Of a DNA stretch of 64,000 nucleotides, positions 1-9,552 are shown one piece after another. The DNA is taken from NCBI RefSeq assembly GCF_019097595.1, contig NC_080715.1:2039573-2103572 (forward strand), written 5' to 3'. The notes under the pieces were generated by a model that saw only the letters and a list, made by a program, of their open reading frames with translations, was not told the origin of the DNA and made no database searches. A program made the translations under genes and the position numbers. The stretch is from Hemibagrus wyckioides. Its lineage: Eukaryota > Chordata > Actinopteri > Siluriformes > Bagridae. Position 1 is the stretch's first letter. Each line of letters begins with the position of its first letter.

Positions 1-99
1 CTAAAATAATATCCCCCAACTGTGGAGAACCTTCAGGATTATTAGAGAAAGAAATGTAGAGGTGTTTTTTGTGAAGCTCTTTAATAAAGCAGCAAGAGG

Positions 100-700
100 A
101 ACATGGAGTGGAACATAGAGAGGAACATGGAGAAGAACACGGAGAGGAACATGGAGAGGAACACGGAGAGGAACTTGGAGAAGAACACGGAGAGGAACTT
201 GAAGAAGAACACGGAGAGGAATTTGGAGAAGAACACAGAGAGGAACATGGAGAGGAACACAAAGAGGTACACATAGAGGAACATGAAGAGGAACACAGAA
301 AGAGAACATGGAAAGGAACATGGAGAGGAACACAGAGAGAGACACAGAGTGGAACACAGAGAGGAACACAGAGAGGAACATGAAGAGGAACACTGAGAGG
401 AACGTGGAAAGAAAAAGCAGAAAAGAACTTTGGGAAGAACATGAAGAGGAAATGGAGACAAATGCGGACAGAAACACAGAGGTAAATCATGAAGAAATAA
501 ATATGTGAAGAGAAACATGGAGAGGAACATGAAGAGGAACTTGGACGTAGAAAGGAATGTGCTGAGGAACATGGGTATGAAAGATGGAAAAAAATAGGAG
601 GAATGTGGAGGAGAACATGGAGATAAGTGCAGATAGAGATGCGAAGAGGAACATGGAGAAGTATGTGGAGAGGAAGTTAGAAAGAACGTAGGTCTATTAA
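100..700 (+). repeat. degenerate 12-bp purine-rich minisatellite
   Basis: Tandem, diverged copies of a roughly 12-bp unit with core GAGGAACAYGGA run through this stretch. Variants replace ACATGG by ACTTGG, ACACAG or ATTTGG. The + strand is almost pure purine apart from the AC/AT steps. Because 12 is a multiple of 3, several frames stay open for 60-160 codons on both strands. Their products are Glu/His-rich (+) or Phe/Leu/Ser/Val-rich (-) low-complexity strings, not proteins. Confidence 0.85.
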
Positions 701-1046
701 AGAGAGATCGATGAGAGAGTGCCCCTGATCACCTTCATCTCTCATCAGATAGAAAAGAAAAGAAGAAAGAAGAGAGATCACAGAGGGCTTCATTATGAGA
801 AGGAGAGGAGAAAATAGCAGGCGTTTTGTTAAAAACGGTATTTCTGAAGCTGCATTAACGCCGGACTTTCTGGCGGCCGCCAGCGTTAATTAGATGAGCA
901 GCGTGCAGAATGCTGAGTGACCTTTAGCGCTGCGGTTCCTTCACCCCCAGATTGGGACATTTAGTCATCACTGTGACCAAATTATCTTTCTGCTTCTACC
1001 TGCTGTGTCAGAAAATAGAGCTTAATTAGAACAGGAATGAAGAAAA
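701..1046. other. unique non-coding stretch with TAATTA cores
   Basis: No gene or repeat recognised. Around 850-1020 the sequence is mixed in composition and non-repetitive. It has homeodomain-type cores (CATTAACG, GTTAATTAGA, CTTAATTAGA) and a GC-rich patch with GGCGGCCGCC. This resembles a conserved non-coding element, but that is inference from composition only. Confidence 0.25.
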
Positions 1047-1066
1047 GGGGGGGGGGGGTGAGAGAA

Positions 1067-1123
<57 letters not shown>
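1047..1123 (+). repeat. G12 run followed by (GA)n
   Basis: Twelve consecutive G residues (1047-1058) lead into an almost uninterrupted GA/GAAA tract to 1123. The polypurine strand has mirror symmetry and could form a triplex. It is also a likely site of length polymorphism. Confidence 0.95.
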
Positions 1124-1462
1124 ACCATGGATAAAGTGAGATCTATACTTCAAAATAAACCTATACATTTATAATAATAATAATCATTCAATATAATGCA
1201 CTTTTGAAAAAAAACAAAACAAATAAATGATTAAAATAACAACCTGCAAAATATTTAATGATATATTCACTCATTATTACATTTTCTAAATGAAGTATTA
1301 AGCGTGAACAATTTCGTAAAATTATTGTAATGATGTATTATTTACAAAATAATAATGGAATAGTAATGGATGGAATCATCTTATTAATTATTTCATAAAT
1401 TATTATCCAATATTAAATCTAAATAAACCTGTTCCAAAACTTCTGACAGCATCCAAGAATCC

Positions 1463-1494
<32 letters not shown>

Positions 1495-1625
1495 CTCTCT
1501 GTCTCTCACGGTGACACATTTGTTTTTCGTTTAACGTTCAATATTTTTTGATATCTTTACATTTTTCATTTGAAAATTTAACTTTTACCATCTGAAATGT
1601 CTCTGGTCAAACAGAGAAAGTCTTT
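1124..1625. other. AT-rich spacer with CT microsatellite
   Basis: AT-rich sequence full of AATAAT/TTATTA words and without gene signals. A CT/CTTT/GTCT microsatellite lies at 1461-1507. Nothing else is seen. Confidence 0.6.
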
Positions 1626-1743
1626 GGCCGTCAGCACCAGCTTTCCCCCTGGAAAGCATGGCAGCCCAGGTTAAAGACCCCCTTGATGCCATGGATTGGA
1701 GTGGTGAACGGGGCCGGGGTGGAGGAGTCTGGCCTCAGGGGAG

Positions 1744-2424
1744 GTGGTCGGGCATCGGAAGGTTTCAGTGGTGTCCAGGATGAACAGTGCGGTAGTGCTG
1801 TTCGTGAACATGGTGGAGAACACAGTGCTGTTCACCCAGAAGGGCATTATACTCAGGGCTTCACTCACTCATTTGTTCTCCCTCTCAATACCTGCAAGAA
1901 AAGTCATGCTGTCTAACGTTCCCCCGTTCATTTCCAATGAGACACTGGAAGGACAGCTCTCCATTTTTGGCAAGCTCGTCTCCCTGAAATCAGACCTGGC
2001 AAAACACGTCTGCTCATTAAGGAGGTTCACCTTCATGATCCTCAATAACAACAGCACTGAATTAGAGCACACACTGACGTTTAAAATTAACGGGATTGAT
2101 TGTTATCTATGTGTCCACTGTATCCATGAGGTGTTCCAGCTAGTGTGTGATTGTCCCCAGGACATAGGCAGCAAAACCCTCTCTTCTGATGTGGGCAAGG
2201 TGTCGGTTCGGGGCAGTAATGGGCCGGATCAGACCGCTCAGGATGACGGAGTAGTCGAGGTGGACTCTCTGGTCATGGACGGAGCAAACGTTTCCAATGT
2301 GGTTTCTGTTAGCGCTATGGCAGAGAAGCCAGAGACTTCAGAGTCCAACATTACTGAGAACACCGAGACTGACCCAGTACCCAGTGATGGGGTGAGTAAC
2401 CACTGTTCCCACTGCTCAGGCTGA
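1744..2424 (+). pseudogene. Tx1-type LINE ORF1 fragment
   Basis: A 226-codon open frame. Residues about 55-130 match the nucleic-acid-binding block of fish Tx1-like ORF1 proteins: NVPPFISNETLEGQLSIFGK, then RRFTFMILNN and LTFKINGID. The CCHC zinc knuckle that normally follows is degraded; CIHEVFQLVCDCPQ keeps Cys but loses the usual spacing. The C-terminal 80 residues are acidic, Ser/Thr-rich and unremarkable. The first ATG lies in an upstream stretch that does not look like the family, so the true start is uncertain. ORF1 proteins of this group bind LINE RNA and act in the retrotransposition RNP. Likely nonfunctional. Confidence 0.7.
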
Positions 2425-2667
2425 GCAGGCCTTACCTGAGCAATGGGTAGAAACAGAAATTGAAACTGATGTTGACCTGATGATGACTCAATACAGTGTA
2501 ACCGAGGATAATGTTGTTGTTTTAACAGGAAACACAGACGAAGCGATGATGGAAACTCAACAAACTGTACTTAAAACGCCCGTAAAAGGAAAGACTGAAT
2601 GTAAATGGTGTTAGAGACTGCAGGAAGAGAGCTGAACTGTATGAACTCGTGAGACAAAAAAGAATAT

Positions 2668-3119
2668 ATGTATCATTTGGACAAGAAACCCATAGTGACA
2701 CTAAAAACAGTCGACTGGACACAAGAGTGGGCTGGCCCCTCACTTTTAAGCCACAATACCTGGAGTGGAGGAGTACCTATTTTATTTTCAAAGACTTTTA
2801 AACCTCTCTCTCACAGTGTAGAAGAGATAGTTGCTGGCAGACTGTTAAAAGTCAGAGCTCTTTTAGAGAACAATGTTATGGTCTTTATCTGTGTGTATGC
2901 CCCAGCTTCCCCAGAAAGAATAGCTTTTTTAGATAAATTATGCAATGTTTTAGAAACCTGTGACACAGAGAAGTTTTTATTTGTTGGTTGTGATTTTAAC
3001 TGTACTTTAGAAAACAATGACCGCCATGTAGAGCCACACATGCCTTTCCGAAAAAGACTCCTGCACATTGTCGAAAAATACGAATTAAGTGACGTTTGGA
3101 GAACTTTTAATAAAACCAA
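2668..3119 (+). pseudogene. Tx1-type LINE ORF2 endonuclease fragment
   Basis: The frame reads through an apurinic-endonuclease-type domain. VPILFSKTFKP, VFICVYAPASPERIAFLDKL and LFVGCDFNCTLENNDRH correspond to the central strands and the GDFN metal/catalytic motif, here CDFN with the Gly changed to Cys. The N-terminal endonuclease motif is absent or lost, and the domain is cut short after LSDVWRTFN. The endonuclease nicks target DNA for target-primed reverse transcription. The copy cannot encode a full ORF2. Confidence 0.75.
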
Positions 3120-3690
3120 AAAGCGCAGTGAGATTTTATGAAAAACTCTTTCAGTGTGAGTATAGAGAACACACCACAGGACAGAGTTTTTTAGAAGAAC
3201 TGCACCAAGTGTCACAGGACTCCAATACAGCACTGAGGGCAGGAATAACATCAGAAAGCATTAATGAGTATGGAGTCTGGCAGAGCGCCGGGCATAGACA
3301 GGCTTCCATCAGAGTTTTATAAGCCTTTCTGGCATGTTTTGGGGAAAGACCTACTTGAAGTTTTAAATGACAGCTTAACAAAAGGACTGCTACTGTTAAG
3401 TTGTAGAAGAGCAGTCCTCACTCTTTTTCCTAAAAAAGTTGACCTAACAGACATAAAGAACTGGAGACCTGTATCTTTGCTCTGTAGTGAATATAAAATG
3501 CTGTCCAAAGTTTTAGCTACAAGACAGGGAAGCGTTCTGGAAGAGGTTATAAACGCAGATCAGACCTACTGCATACCCGGGAGGTCCATTTTTGACAACA
3601 CCTCTCCGAAACTCTCTAAACTATTTGGGCTGAATATGGGTTTCATATCCATAGACTGAGAAAAAGCCTTCGATCAAGTTCAGCACAAAT
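3119..3690 (+). pseudogene. Tx1-type LINE reverse transcriptase, first half
   Basis: Two overlapping frames carry the linker and palm: AVRFYEKLFQCEYRE then, after a frameshift near 3265, GRAPGIDRLPSEFYKPFW, LFPKKVDLTDIKNWRPVSLL, YKMLSKVLATRQGSVLEEVI and PGRSIFDN. These are RT blocks 1-2a. Block 3 (SID.EKAFDQVQH, with the first catalytic Asp) contains an in-frame TGA at 3657-3659. The coding stretch stops at the TA target of the Tc1-like element. Confidence 0.8.
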
Positions 3691-3691
3691 A

Positions 3692-4935
3692 CGCTATATT
3701 GCCAAAAGTATTCGCTCACCTGCCTTGACTTGCATATGAACTTAAGTGACATCCCATTCCTAATCCATAGGGTTCAATATGACGTCGGTCCACCCTTTGC
3801 AGCTATAACAGCTTCAACTCTTCTGGGAAGGCTGTCCACAAGGTTTAGGAGTGTGTTTATGGGAATTTTTGACCATTCTTCCAGAAGCGCATTTGTGAGG
3901 TCACACACTGATGTTGGACGAGAAGGCCTGGCTCTCAGTCTCCGCTCTAATTCATCCCAAAGGTGTTCTATCGGGTTGAGGTCAGGACTCTGTGCAGGCC
4001 AGTCAAGTTCATCCACACCAGACTCTGTCATCCATGTCTTTATGGACCTTGCTTTGGTCACTGGTGCACAGTCATGTTGGAAGAGGAAGGGGCCAGCTCC
4101 AAACTGTTCCCACAAAGTTGGGAGCATGGAATTGTCCAAAATGTCTTGGTATGCTGAAGCATTCAGAGTTCCTTTCACTGGAACTAAGGGGCCAAGCCCA
4201 GCTCCTGAAAAACAACCCCACACCATAATCCCCCCTCCACCAAACTTTACACTTGGCACAAGTCAGACAAGTACCGTTCTCCTGACAACCGCCAAACCCA
4301 GACTCGTCCATCAGATTGCCAGATGGAGAAGCGCGATTCGTCACTCCAGAGAACGCGTCTCCACTGCTCTAGAGTCCAGTGGCGGCGTGCTTTACACCAC
4401 TGCATCCGACGCTTTGCATTGCACTTGGTGATGTATGGCTTGGATGCAGCTGCTCGGCCATGGAAACCCATTCCATGAAGCTCTCTGCGCACTGTTCTTG
4501 AGCTAATCTGAAGGCCACATGAAGTTTGGAGGTCTGTAGCGATTGACTCTGCAGAAAGTTGGCGACCTCTTCGCACTATGCGCCTCAGCATCCGCTGACC
4601 CCGCTCCGTCAGTTTACGTGGCCTACCACTTCGTGGCTGAGTTGCTGTCGTTCCCAAACACTTCCACGTTCTTATAATACAGCTGACAGTTGACTGTGGA
4701 ATATTTAGGAGTGAGGAAATTTCACGACTGGATTTGTTGCACAGGTGGCATCCTATCACAGTTCCACGCTGGAATTCACTGAGCTCCTGAGAGCGACCCA
4801 TTCTTTCACAAATGTTTGTAAAAACAGTCTGCATGCCTAGGTGCTTGATTTTATACACCTGTGGCCATGGAAGTGATTGGAACACCTGATTCTGATTATT
4901 TGGATGGGTGAGCGAATACTTTTGGCAATATAGTG
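3692..4935 (-). mobile_element. Tc1-like DNA transposon inserted in the LINE
   Basis: A 1,244-bp element with terminal inverted repeats: CGCTATATTGCCAAAAG on the left and the complement of CACTATATTGCCAAAAG on the right, the inner bases continuing as AAAGTATTCGCTCACC. It is flanked by TA duplications at 3690-3691 and 4936-4937. Removing the element plus one TA rejoins the LINE RT frame across the codons for Lys-Tyr-Leu-Trp, so the insertion boundaries are exact. It holds one transposase pseudogene on the minus strand. This family is widespread in teleosts. Confidence 0.95.
3774..4834 (-). pseudogene. Tc1-like transposase, frameshifted
   Basis: The minus-strand N-terminal part (start near 4834 or at MGRSQELSEF, 4801) holds two helix-turn-helix units: CNKSSREISSLLNIPQSTVS, the GRPRKL linker, and a second HTH ending SSRTVRRELHGMGFHGR. 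The catalytic core begins with VLWSDESRF (first Asp). Near 4255 the frame shifts and continues with [23 protein letters not shown] (second Asp; the usual Asn after it is Cys) and [17 protein letters not shown] (the Glu of DD34E), ending at 3776. The two frames together approach the usual ~340 residues. The frameshift makes the copy inactive. Confidence 0.9.
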
Positions 4936-4937
4936 TA

Positions 4938-5675
4938 CCTTTGGACAACTCTCAATGCTTTTGGTTTTAGCTCAGATTTTATTTCCAAAATACAAATTTT
5001 ATATTGTGACCAAAAGTGTACTGAAACTCAATAGTGGCTTATGTGCTCTGTTTAGTGGGTAGGCGAGGGTCCTAAACTCCCTGGAGGTCTGTTTTGGAAA
5101 ACTGGAGGCTTTAAGTACCTAGGTGTGTACTTGGGAAGTGTCTCATTCATACAAAGAAACTGGGAAGGAGTCATAGAAAAAGTAACCTAGAAAAGTGGAA
5201 GTGGCTGGTATCTAAAATGTTTTACAGGAGGCGTATGCTAATCATTAACAATCTGGTAGCATCGTCACTTTGACACAACATAACGTGTAGAAACCCTACA
5301 ACAGATCTTTTAATGAAAATTCAGTCGATTTTATTGGACTTTTTTTGGGATAAGTTGCACTGGGTGCCACGCAGCATTTTACACTTACCCAAAGAGGAAA
5401 TTGGAAAAGGTCTTATGGATCTACAGAGCAGAACTGCAGCCTTTCGTTTACAGTTTTTACAAAAGTTTTTATGTGGCTCAAAGTTTTTTAGCTGGAAATC
5501 AGTGACCAGTGCCATTTTAAGATCCTTAGGGGAGATGAGACTGGACAAAGCACTATTTTTAATGAACCTGGAGAGACTGAACACAGTAAGACTGCCTGCT
5601 TTTTATCATAAACTTTTAAAAATCTGGAGACTTTTTAAGGTGCAAAGAGTCACAACCACAGACTCTCTTCACTGA
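4938..5675 (+). pseudogene. Tx1-type LINE ORF2, post-insertion part
   Basis: Directly after the Tc1-like element the LINE frame resumes (LWTTLNAFGFSSDFISKIQI), then stops. A later fragment reads GGFKYLGVYLGS, typical of the sequence after the RT YxDD box. The 120-codon frame at 5313-5675 contains ILLDFFWDKLHWVPRSILHL and SRTAAFRLQFLQKFL, the conserved C-terminal region of Tx1-like ORF2. The RT segment with YxDD is deleted between about 5030 and 5090. No poly-A or 3-prime tail follows; CT repeats begin at 5690. Confidence 0.75.
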
Positions 5676-5942
5676 CTGCTTCAGGAGCTCTCTCTCGCTC
5701 TCTCTTGCTCTCTCTCTCTCTCTCTCTCTCTCAGCAGGAGCTCCATCTCACTTTACTGTCTGGATCTTGTTTAGAGATGAAGACAAAGACATTCAGAGGA
5801 ACATCAGACACCAGCAGAGACGATGGAGATGACGCCACTACAGCTCAAGTTCACCTCTCTCACACTCACACACACACACACACATTGGAGTCTACATTCT
5901 ATTAATTTCAGTGGGAAGATCTCCCTTATGGGTTTGGTATGA
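5676..5942. repeat. CT and CA microsatellites
   Basis: A CT tract (about 5688-5733) and a CA tract (about 5858-5884) lie in otherwise unrecognised sequence between the LINE remnant and the MITE. Confidence 0.8.
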
Positions 5943-6305
5943 GTTCTGGACTCTGATTGGTGGAACAGGTGTTGATTAATTCTCTCTAACGGCAGCTCTG
6001 ACTGTAGCGCTTAACTGACTGATTCGTTATCGTTTCCATTGCAACGGCTCATTCACAGGGATGTGTACAGTGAACACTCCACACGAACGGATTTCAACAA
6101 CCGTGTGAAGTCTTCCTGTGAGTGAGTGTGTGTGTGAGAGTGTGTGTGTGTGTGATGTGTGGAAGGAGTCTCCAGTGTTGCCAGCTGTTGCTATGGAAAC
6201 GATAAGGAATCAGAGCGAGCGTATTAATATAAACCTGCACTACTGTCAAAGCTGCTGTTCTAGAGAATTAATCAACACCTTCTGACCAATCAGAGTGCAG
6301 CAGTG
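5943..6305. mobile_element. foldback MITE with ~100-bp inverted arms
   Basis: The segment 5949-6050 is an imperfect inverted copy of 6183-6295. Shared blocks include CTCTGATTGGT, GTGTTGATTAATTCTCT, GGCAGCTCTGAC (GCAGCTTTGAC) and TTATCGTTTCCAT. Each arm ends internally in an X-box-like palindrome (6032-6045 and 6187-6200). The centre is TG-rich and includes GTGTGGAAGGAGTCTCCAGT (6167-6186). Single arms or the internal segment recur at 14985-15245, 25655-25765, 40905-41040 and 62372-62480, so this is a dispersed nonautonomous family. No target-site duplication is clear, so the superfamily is undetermined. Confidence 0.75.
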
Positions 6306-6661
6306 CTGTGGTGTAAAGTGTGATGAATAAAGGTCTGCCTCGTGGTGTAGATGATTACAGATGATGTGTCCAGGAAGTGACCCTGTAGTTTTGAAAAGGC
6401 CAGAAGGGGAATCATCCATTAGAGTGTGGAACGTGCTCAGGTTATCTGAGACAGGACCCAGTGCTACCATCATCATCATCTCAGCATCATCATCTCAGCA
6501 TGCTAACGAGTGAGCTCATGTATCTCATTCCTGGAGTGCTAATAAGATGATAAATGGAGGATAATGAAAGTTAATGTATTGAAGCTGACCGTTAGAGCAA
6601 TCAGTAGACCAGATCATCCGGAGTCCGGCAGGATGGCATCAAACCCCATCAGTTCTCATTA
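6306..6661. other. unrecognised spacer
   Basis: Mixed-composition sequence with a short ATC triplet run near 6470-6505. No gene, RNA or mobile element is recognised. Confidence 0.5.
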
Positions 6662-7311
6662 CACAGTCTCTACATCACTCTGTGTGTCCTGACCACAGAG
6701 CTCACACACTGTCTCTACATCACTCTGTGTGTCCTGACCACAGAGCTCACACACTGTCTCTACATCACTCTGTGTGTCCTGACCACAGAGCTCACACACT
6801 GTCTCTACATCACTCTGTGTGTCCTGACCACAGAGCTCACACACTGTCTCTACATCACTCTGTGTGTCCTGACCACAGAGCTCACACACTGTCTCTACAT
6901 CACTCTGTGTGTCCTGACCACAGAGCTCACACACTGTCTCTACATCACTCTGTGTGTCCTGACCACAGAGCTCACACACTGTCTCTACATCACTCTGTGT
7001 GTCCTGACCACAGAGCTCACACACTGTCTCTACATCACTCTGTGTGTCCTGACCACAGAGCTCACACACTGTCTCTACATCACTCTGTGTGTCCTGACCA
7101 CAGAGCTCACACACTGTCTCTACATCACTCTGTGTGTCCTGACCACAGAGCTCACACACTGTCTCTACATCACTCTGTGTGTCCTGACCACAGAGCTCAC
7201 ACACTGTCTCTACATCACTCTGTGTGTCCTGACCACAGAGCTCACACACTGTCTCTACATCACTCTGTGTGTCCTGACCACAGAGCTCACACACTGTCTC
7301 TACATCACTCT
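6662..7311 (+). repeat. 45-bp minisatellite, 14 near-identical copies
   Basis: The unit begins TCTGTGTGTCCTGACCACAG and continues through AGCTCACACACTGTCTC to TACATCAC. It is repeated head-to-tail about 14 times with essentially no internal divergence; only the edge copies differ. The period is exactly 15 codons without stops in several frames, so both strands show ~210-residue open frames of a 15-residue repeat. There is no start context, splice signal or flanking coding sequence to support translation. Confidence 0.97.
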
Positions 7312-7475
7312 TAGAATAGAGAGCTAGCATAATGCAGGGTTAGCAAAGAGCAGAGTTAGAGTGAAGCTGAGCTAGCATGATTCAGAGCTAGCATAAAATA
7401 CTACTAGTGAAAATCAGGGTTAGCATGAAGCAGAGTTAGCATAGAGCAGAGCTAGCATAAATCAGTGGTGTCCTA
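7312..7475 (+). repeat. degenerate ~20-bp AGCTAGCAT repeat
   Basis: Repeated words GAGCTAGCATAA, CAGGGTTAGCA and GCAGAGTTAGCAT recur every ~20 bp with drift, directly abutting the 45-bp array. It is an old, diverged tandem repeat. Confidence 0.7.
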
Positions 7476-7975
7476 GTGCAGAAAAAAATACCTGATGATC
7501 AAATGCCTTTTCTTCAGCACTGTAAAAAAAAAATGATCTTAGCATCTTAGCAGTTAAAATATCTTCACAAGGATCTCATATTTCCTATTATAAAGATTAG
7601 ATGAATCGGGGATTCTTAACCCTGATTCTAGACATATTTCACTATTTCAAGCTTTTCTTCTTCTATTGGCTAATAATTTTGTAAGTTTTAAGCATTGAAG
7701 AAGCAAAATGATCTGCTAATATTCAGATTAAAAATAATGAAATAATCCCAGAAACAGGTTTCATCATCTTAGCTATGCTTTAATGTGCGGAATGATCGTT
7801 CTGAATCCTGACATCACTTCAGTGGAGCTCAGCTCTAGTGCAGGTCTGCTCAACATTTTCCACGAATTTTGCAATCTTTACCTCCAAAATGTCACAGAAT
7901 AAAAGAACTAGCCATTCTGCAGCATGCCAGGTTTTAAAAGCATTTCAGTGTTTTGTATTTATTATTTAATTTTAT
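7476..7975. other. AT-rich spacer, possible old transposon fragment
   Basis: The wording around 7620-7770 (TATTTCACTATTTCAAGC, TTCTATTGGCTAATAATTTT, GAAACAGGTTTCATCATCTT) resembles a dispersed teleost DNA-transposon-derived repeat. I cannot define its ends. Nothing else is seen. Confidence 0.3.
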
Positions 7976-8206
7976 TTGTTCCCTCGATACACATCAGAGC
8001 TCCATTTTCTTCTCTCTCTTCCCCATTTCTACAGGAAAGTCCACGAGAAGACGGATCTGCTGGACGATAAAGCATCAGGGTGCAGCGGGACTCTGGAGGC
8101 AGCGTTATTAGCCGAAATGGCAGTATTGCTAGCGCTTTCAGGTGGAGCGAATTTATCTTCTGCAAGGGCAAAGAGAGTTCAATACACTGCTGGATCTCTA
8201 CTGTAG
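7976..8206 (+). other. possible unrecognised exon or conserved element
   Basis: A strong polypyrimidine tract (8004-8030) ends in ACAG at 8034, as at a 3-prime splice site. A CAG|GTGGAG donor-like site lies at 8139-8147. The enclosed 107 bp is open in the frame KVHEKTDLLDDKASG, then TLEAALLAEMAVLLALS. The opposite strand is also open for 95 codons. No family is recognised. It could be a genuine internal exon, a conserved non-coding element, or chance. Confidence 0.15.
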
Positions 8207-9255
8207 AGCTCCACCGTGGGCAGAACTTCAGTCTGTCGGTCAATCCCAAAGTGGTATTGAGTGTGGTGTAGGGTTTTATAGAGTAGTAAAGAGTTGTATA
8301 GAGTTTTATTGAGCAGTATAAAGTGGTATAAAGTTTGTTATAGAGTTCTTCTTGGTGTAATTTCTCTGACCATTCACTTGTAATTTGTTTACGTTTCAGC
8401 TGGATTGAATCTAGACAAAAAGATGTTGATCTGAACTAAATACACTTTTAAATACTGTATAAAATCTATAAATACTCAGATCTCCTCCCATTTTAGGTGT
8501 CATTAATTTCTTCATAACACATTTCACAACTCATTTTACTTTCATACCACATTGAACACCTGATGTCTGATCTGTGTATGGAATGAGAAGCTGCACATTT
8601 CCTGGTGTGTAATTACTCCTGAAGGAGATACCAGCCACTGAACCCAAAGATCCATCATCAGACACACCTGTCACCTAACCTAGTTCCTGATTCCTTATAT
8701 AGCCCCGCCCTCTGTGTGACTCACTAACACTGTGATGATGTTCAGCTGATGGAGATGAAGATAAAACACTGAGCAGATCTGACTCAGGAAACAGGAGAGT
8801 AATAAATACTTACAGAAAAAGGAGTGCAGTGATTATGGAGGCTGGATTAATCGCTGATCAATGAGGAAGCCCCCAAACACACACACACACACACAGGAAA
8901 GCTTTTATCACTCACCAGTTACCTACAAACCACAGAATACTGTGATGTTTAGCAGGAGGTTAATATCCATACATCTTCTTTTAATGGTTCAATAACACCA
9001 AATGACTCAATTAACAAAATCTAATTTACTGAAACACTCAGTGTTTATTTTAGAGACACGTCAGGTGTTGTATCTCCTGTCGTATCTCCCCTTTCCTACT
9101 GGAACACTGGGGCTCTCTGTCTGTCTGCTTTACAGCTTTGTTAAGTTGACCATTAAAGCTACACCAGCAATAACCGGTCTGCCAAGGGTTCTTAGGATAG
9201 GAAAGGGTTCTTATGTTGTTAAAATGGTTCTACTTGGAACTGAAACACACTGTCA
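8207..9255. other. unrecognised spacer with CA tract
   Basis: No gene recognised. A GTAGAG/TATAGAGT mini-repeat lies at 8270-8345 and a CA microsatellite at 8877-8896. A promoter-like patch (CTTATATAGCCCCGCCC, about 8694-8710) could be a relic LTR or simply chance. Confidence 0.5.
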
Positions 9256-9390
9256 CTAGGGGTGGGTTAGGGTTAGAGTTTCCTAGGGTTAGGATTGTTT
9301 TAGGGTTGGTTTAGGGTTAGAGCTTGTTTAGGATTAGAGTAGGTTTATGGTTAGGATTGGTTTTGGGTTAGGGTTTAGACTAGGGCTAGC
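9256..9390 (+). repeat. degenerate telomere-like TTAGGG repeats
   Basis: GGGTTAGGGTTAGAG, TAGGGTTAGGATT, TTTAGGGTTAGAG and GGGTTAGGGTTTAG recur with spacers of TTGTTT or TTGGTT. The hexamer is frequent but never runs in more than about two perfect copies, so it is a degenerate interstitial array. Confidence 0.6.
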
Positions 9391-9517
9391 AAATTGCAAG
9401 TTCTCTGTTCTGTATTTCAGAGCACTTCTTATTTTTCACCCATGTTCCAGTTCTTTTAATCTTTGCATCTTACCAAACTCTCACCGACTTTTATATAGTG
9501 TTACTACTGTAGAAATT

Positions 9518-9520
<3 letters not shown>

Positions 9521-9549
<29 letters not shown>
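9521..9549 (+). repeat. (TG)n microsatellite
   Basis: About 14 uninterrupted TG units. Confidence 0.95.

Positions 9550-9552
<3 letters not shown>

Larger units (their letters stand above)
1626..5675 (+). mobile_element. decayed Tx1-type (L1 superfamily) LINE
   Basis: Three separated protein fragments follow in the order expected of an L1/Tx1-type LINE: ORF1 (1744-2424), AP-endonuclease (2668-3119) and reverse transcriptase (3119-3690, resumed after 4937), with an ORF2 C-terminal piece at 5313-5675. Frames are broken by stops and deletions, and the second half of the RT including the YxDD box is missing. A Tc1-like transposon interrupts the RT at a TA dinucleotide. Borders are approximate. 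The family call rests on ORF1 wording (NVPPFISNETL) and the C-terminal LDFFWDKLHWVPRSILHLP, which I know from fish Tx1-like elements. The copy is dead. Confidence 0.8.

Noticed and set aside
3730..4431. 233-codon + strand open frame
   Set aside because: Antisense shadow of the Tc1-like transposase, which shows conserved motifs on the minus strand.
6659..7330. Open frames of 210 (+) and 223 (-) codons
   Set aside because: Both are the 45-bp minisatellite read in phase.
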